DNA from: Bacillota bacterium
GTDB lineage: Bacteria > Bacillota > Clostridia > Christensenellales > UMGS416
NCBI GenBank assembly: GCA_023421955.1
Contig: JAEZSE010000021.1
Coordinates: 1-64,000, forward strand
DNA length: 64,000 nt
Direction of reading: 5' to 3'
Shown here: in pieces, positions 51,308 through 59,969 of the stretch
How positions within the stretch are numbered: the stretch's first letter is position 1
How the letters are laid out: the number at the start of each line of letters is the position of its first letter
Position numbers and translations under genes: made by a program
Notes under the pieces: model-generated
The model's database searches: none
What the model was told of the DNA's origin: nothing
The model's input: the letters and a program-made list of their open reading frames with translations, nothing else

Positions 51308-52216
51308 GTGTATTATATAATATGCAATCCCACCGCCGGCGGCGGAAGGGCGTTGGAAACGCTTACGCAACTCGAGGCCCACATGAAGGCCAAGGGCATA
51401 GCCTATGAAATCGGCATGTCGCAATACCACAAACACGCAGTGGATCTGGTGAAGCAGGCCCTTGAAAAAGGATACCGCAACATCTTGACGCTTGGCGGTG
51501 ACGGCACGGTGTTTGAAGCCGTGAACGGTCTGGCCCAGTCCGGACTGCTGGACGAGGCCGCCATCGGCTTTCTGCCGGGTGGCACAGGCAACGACACCAC
51601 CCGTTGTCTGAACACACCACAGGACCCTCTGGAAGCCTTTGACGCGTTAATCAACGGACGAGTTGCCAAAATCGACCTGTGGAACGCCAACGGCTTGTAT
51701 TTCGTCAATGTGTTCGGGTTGGGGCTGGACACCGACCTGGCTGGTTGGGCATCCAAAACCAAGAAGATCATGAAGGGGATGCCCGCCTATATCGTGGCCT
51801 TGTTGCTCACGCTGTTCAACTTCAAGTTCAAGAAGGTTCGTCTCACAATAGACGGCAAGGTGATGGAGCGTGAACTGGTGGTGCTGACCGCCTCCAACGG
51901 CAAGTATTATGGAGGCGGAATACTGGTGTCGCCCGATGGTATTGAGGATGACGGCAAACTGGAGCTGGTGATGATCAACCGCGTAAACAAGCTGCGCATC
52001 CCAGGGCTGCTTGCCAAATACATCGCGGGCCGCCACATCAAGGAAATCAAGGAATGTGAGTATATCCGCACCGAAGGCTTCACCATTGAATCAGGTATGG
52101 ACATCCATTGCGAGACCGATGGTGAAATTGAGCTTGCACTGCCTGTGACGGTGCGGCGGGCAGATAAGCCCATCCGTGTGATCGTATCCGGGGCGTTCTC
52201 CCCGACGGGAGGTTGA
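51308..52216 (+). CDS. Diacylglycerol kinase-family lipid kinase (YegS/DgkB-like)
   Basis: 302 residues from a GTG at 51308 with AAGGAG upstream and an extended -10 TGCTATAAT further up. Cytoplasmic, membrane-associated enzyme phosphorylating diacylglycerol or a related lipid with ATP. Visible are NPTAGGGRALETL, the nucleotide motif LGGDGTVFEAVNGL (62-75), GFLPGGTGNDTTRCL, and DLWNANGLYFVNVFGLGLDTDL. Its stop directly precedes the next start. First of a three-gene group ending with cvpA. Confidence 0.94.
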   Translation: MYYIICNPTAGGGRALETLTQLEAHMKAKGIAYEIGMSQYHKHAVDLVKQALEKGYRNILTLGGDGTVFEAVNGLAQSGLLDEAAIGFLPGGTGNDTTRCLNTPQDPLEAFDALINGRVAKIDLWNANGLYFVNVFGLGLDTDLAGWASKTKKIMKGMPAYIVALLLTLFNFKFKKVRLTIDGKVMERELVVLTASNGKYYGGGILVSPDGIEDDGKLELVMINRVNKLRIPGLLAKYIAGRHIKEIKECEYIRTEGFTIESGMDIHCETDGEIELALPVTVRRADKPIRVIVSGAFSPTGG

Positions 52217-53323
52217 ATGTATCGCAGGCCCAGAAAAAAGGTGCACCTTGGATGGCTGCTCGCAATTGTGGCGCTTGTCGTGCTGGCCGGCATCGGATAT
52301 GGTGTCTACAAACTGATTGCTGGAACGCCAGAGCTTGACCGTGACGCGTTTTTGCTCCCCACTCCCAACAAGGATGGGGTATATCCATGGAGCAATGGCG
52401 TGCTCTGTGTCTATGATAACAAGCTGATCTGCAATGAACTCAATAAGGATGCCCCTCTCTGGACGATTGACCTGCCAGCCAGCAATATGAAGGCACGCAA
52501 GGAAGGCGATTACACGGTGGCTTGGGGTGGGAACACCACTGTGCTGATTGATAAGGAAGGCATCAACAGGGGTGTCATGGCCGAGCCTGAGGGCACCGAG
52601 GTTGTACTGGCTGTGCCGGGTGGCAGTACGTTTGCCGTAATCATCAGGGAAGAGGGGCAACACCGCCTCAGGGTTTATTCTGTGAAGGATCTCAGCCAGG
52701 TGGATGAGATCCGTTTTCCCTATGCCAGCGTGCTGGGCTTGGGCTATTTTGGCGAAAAATCCAGCCAACTCTGGGTGCTGACGGTGGACTCCCACGGCAC
52801 AGATCCGGTTACCAGGATGACCACATATACCCCTGGGAAAAAGTACACTGGCGAGATCACGCTGCGAAACGAGATCGCTTACGCCGCCGTGATGCAGAAG
52901 GACCTGACCTATCTTGTGGGCACCCACACCCAAACGGTTTGGGAGCATGGCGGAGAGACAAAGCCCAGAAAGCTCATCTATGGATGGAACCTGCAGGACA
53001 CTCTGGTGGGTGCCAACGGCAAGGTTGCTTTTCTGTTTGCCCCGGCTGGTTCCGGAGCGCAACTATCCTCGCTGTGGTATGTGAACAGCGACGGCACCGA
53101 GTACCGCTTCCCACTGCCTGCAGGATGCACAAAAGCAATGCTCAAGGAAAACGGCAGGATTTGCGCCGTTACCGAAAACGGAGTGTATTCATTTGCTGCC
53201 AACGGCACATCAAGCCGTTTCTTTCCACTTGCAAATACGGTGGAAAGCATATCGGCGGTGGTGCCAGGCAAGGCGTTTGTGATCTATTCCAATCATCGGA
53301 ACTACTTGATGAACTTGCCATAA
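52217..53323 (+). CDS. Membrane-anchored beta-propeller protein (DUF5711-like)
   Basis: 368 residues, starting right after the lipid kinase stop with GGAGG. One N-terminal membrane helix (about 12-34) after a basic cytoplasmic tail, then an extracytoplasmic domain of repeated beta-strands (SNGVLCVYDNKLICN, DYTVAWGGNTTVLID, RICAVTENGVYSFAANG). This matches the clostridial DUF5711 type, which is usually next to cvpA, as here. Function is unknown; a surface scaffold is likely. Confidence 0.78.
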   Translation: MYRRPRKKVHLGWLLAIVALVVLAGIGYGVYKLIAGTPELDRDAFLLPTPNKDGVYPWSNGVLCVYDNKLICNELNKDAPLWTIDLPASNMKARKEGDYTVAWGGNTTVLIDKEGINRGVMAEPEGTEVVLAVPGGSTFAVIIREEGQHRLRVYSVKDLSQVDEIRFPYASVLGLGYFGEKSSQLWVLTVDSHGTDPVTRMTTYTPGKKYTGEITLRNEIAYAAVMQKDLTYLVGTHTQTVWEHGGETKPRKLIYGWNLQDTLVGANGKVAFLFAPAGSGAQLSSLWYVNSDGTEYRFPLPAGCTKAMLKENGRICAVTENGVYSFAANGTSSRFFPLANTVESISAVVPGKAFVIYSNHRNYLMNLP

Positions 53324-53424
53324 ACACGCTGTGACTTGACTGAAACAATACAAAGCATTAAGATTGCGTTGTGCGAAGCCTTTGGCGGCGCATGGGATCG
53401 TATCGTGTGCCTGGAGGCAAAGGT

Positions 53425-54141
53425 TTGGAAATTAACATCCTTGACATAACCGTATACGCCATCATCCTGATCAGTGTCGCGGCCGGCGTTTATCAGGGGT
53501 TTCTTGCCACGTCTGCCAATACTGCGGGGTATTTTATTGCGCTCATCTCTGCTTGGCTGTTTTACGGCGGTGCCGCCGCCAATGTCAAGGCAGCGGGAAA
53601 AATCATTCCGGCGCTGCTGTATTACTCAGAATCATCCGATATGCTTGGCACTGTGGATACCTATCGCACCAGCGTGGAGGGGATCACCAAATCGGGGCTC
53701 GACTCCCTGCTGAAGGCCTTGCCGCTCCCCCACCCAGTCGATCAATGGTTTTCGGGTAATGTATTGAACCAAGTATATGAAAAGATGGGCATCCAGAACC
53801 TTGGGGACTACCTGTCACGCACCGTGGCGGAAGTGGCTGTGAACATTGGATGCTTTCTGATGATCTTCCTGGGTGTCTATATTGCCTTGACAATTCTCGT
53901 GAACCTTTTGCATTATGTGGTAAAGCTGCCTTCCCTGCAGCAATTGGACGGTGTGGCAGGTGGTGTGATCGGGCTGGGCCGGGGCGTACTGCTGGTGTTT
54001 GTGCTGTTCCTGATCGTGCCAGTGATGCTATCGATGCTGCCCGTGCAGCAAATCAAGGAAATCGTGGAGACATCACACACGGCAGCGTTCTTCTATCAGC
54101 ACAACTTTTTATTCGGATGGATCCGGAGCTTCATTGGGTAA
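53425..54141 (+). CDS. CvpA-family membrane protein
   Basis: 238 residues from a TTG at 53425 (GGAGG seven bases upstream); the longer frame has no ribosome site. Four to five membrane segments: INILDITVYAIILISVAAGVYQGF, then AGYFIALISAWLFYGG, an extracellular region of ~80 residues, and two C-terminal helices with LDGVAGGVIGLGRGVLLVFVL, the CvpA signature. CvpA homologues are linked to colicin V production in E. coli and to envelope stress; the exact role is unknown. Confidence 0.87.
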   Translation: MEINILDITVYAIILISVAAGVYQGFLATSANTAGYFIALISAWLFYGGAAANVKAAGKIIPALLYYSESSDMLGTVDTYRTSVEGITKSGLDSLLKALPLPHPVDQWFSGNVLNQVYEKMGIQNLGDYLSRTVAEVAVNIGCFLMIFLGVYIALTILVNLLHYVVKLPSLQQLDGVAGGVIGLGRGVLLVFVLFLIVPVMLSMLPVQQIKEIVETSHTAAFFYQHNFLFGWIRSFIG

Positions 54142-54210
54142 GCTCAAAGGGCTTTTTAACGCTGGACATCACTTAGCAGATATGTTATACTTTCTTGCGC
54201 GGAAAAACGC

Positions 54211-54286
54211 GCCAATGTAGCTCAGTTGGCAGAGCAGCGGTTTCGTAAACCGCAGGTCAAGGGTTCGAATCCCTTCATTGGCTCCA
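54211..54286 (+). tRNA. tRNA-Thr (anticodon CGT)
   Basis: 76 bases with encoded CCA. Acceptor GCCAATG/CATTGGC, D-arm GCTCAGTTGGCAGAGC, anticodon stem GCGGT/ACCGC with loop TTCGTAA, T-loop TTCGAAT. Reads ACG. Confidence 0.97.
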
Positions 54287-54290
54287 GTAT

Positions 54291-54367
54291 CGAGGTGTGG
54301 CTCAGTTTGGTAGAGCGCTGCGTTCGGGACGCAGAGGTCGTAGGTTCAAATCCTATCACCTCGACCA
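54291..54367 (+). tRNA. tRNA-Pro (anticodon CGG)
   Basis: 77 bases with encoded CCA. Acceptor CGAGGTG/CACCTCG, anticodon stem CTGCG/CGCAG with loop TTCGGGA, T-loop TTCAAAT. Reads CCG. Four bases after tRNA-Thr, so probably one transcript. Confidence 0.97.
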
Positions 54368-54393
54368 TATAATGTTGACAAAATAGATGCAAC

Positions 54394-54427
54394 GCCCGAA
54401 AAGCCCGTATTTACGGGCTTTTCGGGC
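54394..54427 (+). terminator. Terminator of the tRNA pair inside a 34-bp perfect palindrome
   Basis: Arms of 16 bases around TT: GCCCGAAAAGCCCGTA and its complement. The inner part, AAAAGCCCG...CGGGCTTTT, is a normal bidirectional terminator; the outer GCCCG/CGGGC extends it. Confidence 0.85.
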
Positions 54428-54490
54428 ACTCTGGCCCTGATTTTCGAAAAGTGCGTTTCCGTAGATGCGCGACGCTACAAAGAGCTTTTT

Positions 54491-54510
54491 GGTGGGATTC
54501 GAACTTCCAC
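54491..54510 (-). other. tRNA T-arm-like fragment, possible attachment-site remnant
   Basis: On the minus strand GTGGAAGTTCGAATCCCACC looks like the T-arm of a tRNA with a two-base misfit in the stem. No complete tRNA surrounds it. It lies between the tRNA genes and the first mobile-element gene, where an att site would be expected. Confidence 0.25.
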
Positions 54511-54516
54511 GCATTA

Positions 54517-54561
54517 AAAAACGGCTGTATGGATGAGAAAATCCATACAGCCGTTTTCTTT
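54517..54561 (-). terminator. Terminator of the 103-residue minus-strand gene
   Basis: AAAACGGCTGTATGGAT, six-base loop and the complement; T-rich on both sides. It begins four bases after the gene's stop. Confidence 0.9.
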
Positions 54562-54564
54562 TTC

Positions 54565-54876
54565 TTATTTTTCTTTTAGCACATCCAATTGCCTGAGCAA
54601 TTTCACACAGTCGCGCATTCCACGCACATAACAGATGATCAATGTTTCCAGCTCTTTTTGTCCCGTCAGCAGAGCCAGATACTCTGCCACATTTTTTCGC
54701 TGCTCTTCGGTCAAGTGAATATCGCCTTCATGCTCGACTAACATTTCGATCACAGGGCTCAGTTTCGCCCGTCGTTTCACCTCCCGGTTATACACCTTAT
54801 CTGTTTGCATGAAGTGCATTGTGGCTTCATTGCATGCCTCCGCAAAGACGTCCTGCCAAACACATTCAAAGGACAA
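54565..54876 (-). CDS. Small helical protein at the element edge, unknown
   Basis: 103 residues from a TTG at 54876 with GGAGGG eight bases upstream. All-helical, with VKRRAKLSPVIEMLVEHEG, LTEEQRKNVAEYLALLTGQKELE and a final YVRGMRDCVKLLRQLD. This pattern is common in small proteins of clostridial mobile elements and prophages (DUF6809-like), for which no function is known. It diverges from the element's main operon and has its own terminator; a regulatory role is possible. Confidence 0.7.
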   Translation of the reverse strand: MSFECVWQDVFAEACNEATMHFMQTDKVYNREVKRRAKLSPVIEMLVEHEGDIHLTEEQRKNVAEYLALLTGQKELETLIICYVRGMRDCVKLLRQLDVLKEK

Positions 54877-54977
54877 GCACAATCCCTCCCTCCAGTAGTT
54901 TATGAATGTTAGCTTCCGTAGGAGCAGATTGCAAGTCTTTGTTTCATATCGAATTTGGATAGAAAGGAGTCACTTGT

Positions 54978-55919
54978 ATGGAGCAGTCCACGCCCCTCCG
55001 CTTCTCAGACGTTGAGATGGAAGTAGCCAGGAACACCGATTTGCCCGACTTGCTCGCCAACCTGGGATATCATATCACTACCCTGGGCCGGTATCACTCC
55101 ACCACGGAGATGGACAGCCTGCGCATCAAAAACAGAAAAACCTGGTTCCGTTACTCGGAGCAGGTCGGCGGCGACGCCATCACCTTCCTCCAGCACTTCC
55201 ACAACATGAGCTTCCCGGATGCGGTGAAGCACCTCCTCGCCTTCAATGGATATTCACGCGACGCGTCCCTGGATGTTCTCCAACGCTCCCAGGCGCCACC
55301 GCCTGAGCCTGTCAAGGTCGAATTCGCACTGCCCGAAGCAAGCGCCGATAACCGCAGAGTCTTTGCCTACCTCCTGAAACGAGGCATCGCAAAGCAGGTT
55401 ATCGGCGCTTTTCTTGATTCCGGCTTGTTGTACGAGGACGCAAAATACCACAATTGCGTATTCGTCGGCAGGAACGCCGAAGACAAAGCGGTCTTCGCCA
55501 ACAAGCGCGGGACCTACGATCAGGACGGCTCCGGCTTCAAGGGTGATGAGCCGGGCAGCGATAAAGCCATAGCCTTTAGGCTACCCTGCGACCCGGATAT
55601 CGACACTGTTCACGTCTTCGAGGCGCCTATCGACCTCATGAGCTACATGACACTGCACCGGGATCTGACGAGCAACGCCGTCGCCCTGTGCTGCCTTCAT
55701 GACGGCGCGCTGGAAACCTACCTCAGCGAAAATCCCCATATCAAGCACATAATCCTCTGCCTGGACGCGGACAAGTGGGCGCAGGAAGCCATCCAACGCA
55801 TTCAGGCCAGGTACGAACCCCTGAGCTACACCGTCACAACCGACCTTCCCACCTGCGGGAAGGACTGGAACGAGCACCTGCAGATCAAGAAAGAAAAATC
55901 AAAAAATAAGGAGAGATAA
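54978..55919 (+). CDS. DUF3991/Toprim-domain protein
   Basis: 313 residues after AAAGGAG. The N-terminal part (VARNTDLPDLLANLGY, then WFRYSEQVGGDAITFLQHF, FPDAVKHLL) matches the DUF3991 primase-like region that replaces a CHC2 zinc ribbon. The C-terminal Toprim domain has VHVFEAPIDLMSYMTLH (conserved Glu) and HIILCLDADKWAQEA (DxD). Such proteins occur on conjugative elements and are thought to prime or process element DNA. First gene of the mobile-element operon, five bases before ssb. Confidence 0.88.
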   Translation: MEQSTPLRFSDVEMEVARNTDLPDLLANLGYHITTLGRYHSTTEMDSLRIKNRKTWFRYSEQVGGDAITFLQHFHNMSFPDAVKHLLAFNGYSRDASLDVLQRSQAPPPEPVKVEFALPEASADNRRVFAYLLKRGIAKQVIGAFLDSGLLYEDAKYHNCVFVGRNAEDKAVFANKRGTYDQDGSGFKGDEPGSDKAIAFRLPCDPDIDTVHVFEAPIDLMSYMTLHRDLTSNAVALCCLHDGALETYLSENPHIKHIILCLDADKWAQEAIQRIQARYEPLSYTVTTDLPTCGKDWNEHLQIKKEKSKNKER

Positions 55920-55923
55920 ACCC

Positions 55924-56283
55924 ATGCTGAAGATCACCGCCATCGGCAACCTGACCAACAACGTCGAACTCAAGACCAACGAAACGACCGGCAAGCCCTA
56001 CGCCATCCTGCGCATCGCCAGCGACCGCCGCTACCGGGACAAGGACGGCAACAAGCTGACCGACTTTGTCTCCATCAAGGTGCGCGACGCGCTGGCCGAG
56101 CGCTGCGCGCAGTTCACCTACAAGGGCTGTAAGATCGCCGCCTACGGCGATTTCGAGACGATCACCTTCGACGATCCCTCTCGGCAGCCGGGCTTCCTCA
56201 TCAAGGCCAACGAGGTCGAGTTCCTCTCCCCCCGCAAGGCGGAGGACACCGCGCCCGCCGAACCCGACGAGCAGGCCGAGTAA
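55924..56283 (+). CDS. ssb: Single-stranded DNA-binding protein
   Basis: 119 residues, OB fold: MLKITAIGNLTNNVELK, YAILRIASDRRY, DFVSIKVRDALAERCAQF and GCKIAAYGDFE. The acidic tail (EDTAPAEPDEQAE) lacks the DDDIPF-type end of chromosomal SSB, common for plasmid or element-borne copies. Placed between the Toprim and ParB-like genes, it likely protects single strands during transfer or replication of the element. Confidence 0.92.
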   Translation: MLKITAIGNLTNNVELKTNETTGKPYAILRIASDRRYRDKDGNKLTDFVSIKVRDALAERCAQFTYKGCKIAAYGDFETITFDDPSRQPGFLIKANEVEFLSPRKAEDTAPAEPDEQAE

Positions 56284-56312
56284 ACTCTGCTAGAAAGGAT
56301 CGAGCTTTCCTC

Positions 56313-57266
56313 ATGAAAAACACAGGAACTGAATATCTGAGCACGGAGCGCACCCCCACGGTGCTGCCCGAGCTTTCGGAGCTGCTGCCGCCGCTCACGG
56401 ATGAGCAGTTTTCCTCTTTGGAAGCCGACATCCTGCAAAACGGCTGCTACAGCCCCGTCATCACCAATGAGGACCTCGTCGTCGTAGACGGCCACAACCG
56501 CATGGACATCTGCGAGGAACACGGCATCCCTTACCGGATCGCCGTGTTCCATTTCGAGGACATGCTGGAAGCCAAGCAATGGGCGCTGGATACGCAGAAA
56601 AGCCGGCGTAACCTTGATACATGGGAGTTGGGCCAGATCGCCCTCAAGCTCAAGCCGGATATCGAGGCCAAGGCTATGGAACGAAAAGCAGCCAACGGCG
56701 GCGACAAGAAAAGCGATGCTGCGAAATCGGAGCCGGCAATGTTGCCGGCTCCGATTTCTGAAAAGGGGGAAACCCGCAAACAGCTTGCTGATGCTGTCGG
56801 CCTAGGTGAACGGACGATGGGCAAGGTCATGCAGATCGACGAAAGTGCCCCCGCAGCCATCAAGGAGGCTCTTAACAAAAAGGAAATCTCGGTTAACAAG
56901 GGCTACGATCTGACCAAGCAGCTTCAGGATGTGCCGGAGGATCAGAGGGAGGCCGCGGCCGCCAAGATTCTGGAAGCCGAAAAGACCGTCCAGGAGAAGG
57001 ACGCCGAGGTCGAACGCAAGGGCCGGATCGCCAAACAGATCTGCACGGCCTTTGAAAAAAGCTTCCTCATGCAACCCACCGAGGAAAACATCCGCATCTG
57101 GATCGATTACGCGGGCATCCGCTCCGACATGGTGGACGATATGATCGGCCAGGCGGAGGAACTCTCGGCCCGTTACGCCCGCTTCGCCGAGATTCTGAAG
57201 GAAATCAAGCCCACGGATTGGAGGGCCACCGATGAAACGGAAACCGACGATACCCCCGAAGGCTAA
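56313..57266 (+). CDS. ParB-like nuclease-fold protein
   Basis: 317 residues, with GAAAGGA upstream. ParB/Srx N-terminal fold with LPPLTDEQFSSLEADI, VITNEDLVVVDGHNRMDICEEHGIP and ALDTQKSRRNLDTWELGQIAL; a helix-turn-helix DNA-binding region follows (TRKQLADAVGLGERTMGKVM). The C-terminal third is coiled-coil and acidic. Such proteins act in element partitioning or regulation. A 17-bp-arm perfect palindrome (56723-56758) lies inside the gene and encodes SEPAMLPAPIS. The 3' end overlaps the next gene by 35 bases. Confidence 0.88.
   Translation: MKNTGTEYLSTERTPTVLPELSELLPPLTDEQFSSLEADILQNGCYSPVITNEDLVVVDGHNRMDICEEHGIPYRIAVFHFEDMLEAKQWALDTQKSRRNLDTWELGQIALKLKPDIEAKAMERKAANGGDKKSDAAKSEPAMLPAPISEKGETRKQLADAVGLGERTMGKVMQIDESAPAAIKEALNKKEISVNKGYDLTKQLQDVPEDQREAAAAKILEAEKTVQEKDAEVERKGRIAKQICTAFEKSFLMQPTEENIRIWIDYAGIRSDMVDDMIGQAEELSARYARFAEILKEIKPTDWRATDETETDDTPEG
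56723..56758. repeat. Perfect 36-bp palindrome within the ParB-like gene
   Basis: Arms of 17 bases (GAAATCGGAGCCGGCAA and its complement) around TG. It lies between the codons for the ParB fold and those for the helix-turn-helix. Confidence 0.9.
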
Positions 57267-57648
57267 GGCTGAAATCGCCGACGTCCTCGGGCGGCAGGGC
57301 CGCATCAACAACGACGAGCTGGACTTCATCCTGCGGAAACACCGGGTTCACAGCAACCCGCGAGACCTTCAACGCAGCTACCGGCTGCGCGTGGGCCAGC
57401 GGCTACTCGCCGGCGTCCGGGATGAAACCGGCCGCCGTGAAATCCTCGCCCACCATGACCCGAAAACCGGCGAGGTCGTCTACATCCCCATCGACCTGTG
57501 CAACGAGGAAGACGTGCTGGAGGCCATACAAAACAGGCTTCACAAAACCATTTCCAGCCTGCAGATCTCATCCGGCAAGGCAGCCAACCGGACAAAAAGG
57601 CTGCATTGGCTGAAAAGACCTTTCGAAAGGATGGGACGAAGAAGATGA
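57232..57648 (+). CDS. Element protein with winged-helix-like N-terminus, unknown
   Basis: 138 residues, strongly basic. AKAEIADVLGRQGRINNDELDFILRKHRVHSNPRDLQRSY reads as a small helix-turn-helix or winged helix, then RVGQRLLAGVRDETGRREILAHHDPKTG. The start overlaps the end of the ParB-like gene by 35 bases and the stop overlaps the next start (ATGA). Probably DNA-binding, by composition only. Confidence 0.7.
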   Translation: MKRKPTIPPKAKAEIADVLGRQGRINNDELDFILRKHRVHSNPRDLQRSYRLRVGQRLLAGVRDETGRREILAHHDPKTGEVVYIPIDLCNEEDVLEAIQNRLHKTISSLQISSGKAANRTKRLHWLKRPFERMGRRR

Positions 57649-58214
57649 GCGATACAGGAAACGGCGAAGGCAAGGTATCCGCATACATCGGGCACATCAA
57701 CCGCCACATTTTGCCCTACGTGGATTTCAGCAAGCTCAATGCCTCGTATGCATCCCAGGACAAGGAATACGCCAAGCAAATGCTGGCGTCGCTGCATCAG
57801 GCGTTTGTGCAAACGTATGGCGGCATCGATGTGGACGAATATACCTGCGGTGAAAGCATCATGGCGCCCGCGGTCATCAAGGCGCGAAACAGCGGCGAGC
57901 TCTGCGTGGGCCTGGTCACATTGGACCTGACCTCTTCCGGCGAGCATTGGGGCACCGACTTTTTCACGGAATACGGCGTCATCCCGGACGATGAGATCGA
58001 CCGGGATGTGCTCCGTCCGCGCATCGACCGGTTCATCCCGTATGACTATTGGTATACGGTCCAGATAGAGCGCGACGTCCATGTGGACTTTGATAAAGTT
58101 CCGCAGGACGTTGCCGAACTGCTCAGTTCCTTTGATACAGCCCCTGTGATCGGGTCTCCATCTCATAAACAGACAAAAGCAAAAACAGCAAACAAGGAGG
58201 GCCGCGCCAAATGA
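57645..58214 (+). CDS. Element protein of unknown function (189 aa)
   Basis: 189 residues from the ATG at 57645, overlapping the previous stop by four bases. Not recognised. Globular, acidic N-terminal part (YVDFSKLNASYASQDKEYAKQMLASL, GIDVDEYTCGESIMAPAVIKAR) and an ordered middle with WGTDFFTEYG. The end is low-complexity and Lys-rich. The stop overlaps the next start by four bases, so the product is made with its neighbours. Confidence 0.75.
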   Translation: MSDTGNGEGKVSAYIGHINRHILPYVDFSKLNASYASQDKEYAKQMLASLHQAFVQTYGGIDVDEYTCGESIMAPAVIKARNSGELCVGLVTLDLTSSGEHWGTDFFTEYGVIPDDEIDRDVLRPRIDRFIPYDYWYTVQIERDVHVDFDKVPQDVAELLSSFDTAPVIGSPSHKQTKAKTANKEGRAK

Positions 58215-59128
58215 TAAATGAAGAATTGAGCGAGCTCACAAAAAAGGACAATCTGGTTAGGGGATATGTCTATCCATATCAGGGCATCCGAGACGAGTAC
58301 CTGTTCGAGCATTCCCCGTCCAACATCGCCAACTTCATCATGCTGCACGGGAAAGCGCGGGAGATCATCCTGACCGATATGCTGGACAATCTCATTTTGA
58401 ACACCATCGGCAACTTCATCGACCGCTGCCCGGACCAGACCCTGCTTCCCCGGATTCTGGAACACCTCATCCCCATGCAGACGGGCCAGCGAAAGCCCAA
58501 AGATATCTCGGCTGCCACCATGAAGGAGGTCAATGACTTCTACGAGGTGCAGGCCAGAGCTGCGGAATTCGATCCGATGCCCGAGCCGCCTCCTGATAGA
58601 GAAGCTCCCGCGGACGCCGGCTTCCATACGGTCCGGCTGGTTTCTCCGCTGCGCGTCTCAGCCTTCGATCCCGAGATCGACGAGTTCAACTACACTCCCA
58701 CACCTGTAAGCACCGCAGCTCCCTATGCCGACGAGATCAACCAGGCCATTGCGGGTAGCCTGGCAACAGAAACTCCGCGCGGGCTCATGGACTATTGGGA
58801 CGGTTCGGACGCCGTCGGAGAGAAGGTCGTCAGCCTCAAGCCTTCCATAGACTTTGTCGACGGCGAGCTGATGGGCTTATGCGACATGGCCTGCAAGGAC
58901 GGGCTGACGCCTGGCGAGTTGGCTGAAGTCAAGGATTACCTGAGCGGCCAGTACAGCGACGGCTGGGGTGAAGGGTTTGAACAACGCCCGATCAAAACGC
59001 CGGACGGAGAGCTTTACATCAGCTTCTGGAACTCGGAGAACTTCACCATTCGAACCGAACTGGAGCACAGCCGCGCTCACGCCCCGGTCACGCCAACCAA
59101 GTCGAAGCACCGCGACCCGCAGCGGTGA
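58211..59128 (+). CDS. Element protein of unknown function (305 aa)
   Basis: 305 residues, overlapping its neighbour by four bases with AAGGAGG upstream. Middle region is Pro/Glu-rich. The C-terminal part GLTPGELAEVKDYLSGQYSDGWGEGFEQRPI...ELYISFWNSENFTIRTE is a pattern I associate with clostridial conjugative elements; no function is known. Cytoplasmic. Confidence 0.75.
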   Translation: MINEELSELTKKDNLVRGYVYPYQGIRDEYLFEHSPSNIANFIMLHGKAREIILTDMLDNLILNTIGNFIDRCPDQTLLPRILEHLIPMQTGQRKPKDISAATMKEVNDFYEVQARAAEFDPMPEPPPDREAPADAGFHTVRLVSPLRVSAFDPEIDEFNYTPTPVSTAAPYADEINQAIAGSLATETPRGLMDYWDGSDAVGEKVVSLKPSIDFVDGELMGLCDMACKDGLTPGELAEVKDYLSGQYSDGWGEGFEQRPIKTPDGELYISFWNSENFTIRTELEHSRAHAPVTPTKSKHRDPQR

Positions 59129-59179
59129 GCCGGCAGCAGCCCATTGGGCCTTCCGGCCCAGGAAAGGAGAATCATCCAT

Positions 59180-59959
59180 ATGGAAACCATCACTTCACCT
59201 CCCATCATGGAGAACGAAAACGTCCGTGAGCTTCTGTCCCTCCTGAAGGAAAACCGCGCTCCCACCATGCAGGATTTGCTCGACGTGCTCACCTATGTCG
59301 CCGAAATGGAACGGCAGTTCGGCGAGGCGCTGAACGAGCTGCAGGGCATACGGCAGGAACTGAGCGCGGCGCAGAAGTACAACCACCCGGCCAAGGCCAC
59401 GCTACAAAACGCGGTCAAAACAGTGGAGGAAAACGTCGCTACCCTGCGGGAACAGCTCGAGGCGATCAAGCAGAGCGTCATCGACGGCTGCAGGAATGCC
59501 GTAGCCGCCTTCAAGGAAAAAGGAATCGCCGCCATGGACAACATCGCCCGGTTCGTCAAAATCAAGCCCATGCTCGAATCCATGCGGGACAACCTGGCGA
59601 AAACGATCCAAACCGAAGACAAGGCGCTGGCCGCCATCGATACGGTCAGCGCCGAATATCACCAGGCCGGACGCCACGTGAAAAACATCATTCGCGCCGT
59701 GGCCGGAAAAGAGGCCGCACAGGACGTCAAGCCTGCCGGCAAGCTAGCGCGGGCGCTGCGCGCGCCTTTCCAACTGCTGCGTGCCGGCCATATGGCCATG
59801 AAGGACACGGTGGGACGGACCATCGGCAAGCTGGCCCAACTGGAGAAGGCCGCGGAGCGCAAGCCCTCGGTGGAAAAGACCATGCGGAAGTACCGCGAAC
59901 AGGCTCAGAAGGCCCCCAAGGCGCGTCCCGCTCCTAACGTCCACAGGGACGCCCGTTAG
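59180..59959 (+). CDS. DUF6674-like coiled-coil protein
   Basis: 259 residues from the ATG at 59180 (AAAGGAGAATC upstream). Long helices with heptads (about 60-115: QKYNHPAKATLQNAVKTVEENVATL, REQLEAIKQSVIDG) and a strongly basic C-terminal half (KLARALRAPFQLLRAGHMAMKDTVG, TMRKYREQAQKAPKARP). Proteins of this kind are frequent on Tn1549-like conjugative elements as DUF6674; role unknown. Lies immediately before the ParM-like gene (10-base gap). Confidence 0.78.
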   Translation: METITSPPIMENENVRELLSLLKENRAPTMQDLLDVLTYVAEMERQFGEALNELQGIRQELSAAQKYNHPAKATLQNAVKTVEENVATLREQLEAIKQSVIDGCRNAVAAFKEKGIAAMDNIARFVKIKPMLESMRDNLAKTIQTEDKALAAIDTVSAEYHQAGRHVKNIIRAVAGKEAAQDVKPAGKLARALRAPFQLLRAGHMAMKDTVGRTIGKLAQLEKAAERKPSVEKTMRKYREQAQKAPKARPAPNVHRDAR

Positions 59960-59969
59960 GGGGATTCGC

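Noticed and set aside
54394..54427. 34-bp palindrome as an attachment site
   Set aside because: Its inner A-tract/T-tract hairpin is a normal bidirectional terminator for the tRNA pair, which explains it.
54428..54516. A third tRNA gene after tRNA-Pro
   Set aside because: Only a T-arm-like stretch is visible on the minus strand; no acceptor, D or anticodon arm can be drawn.
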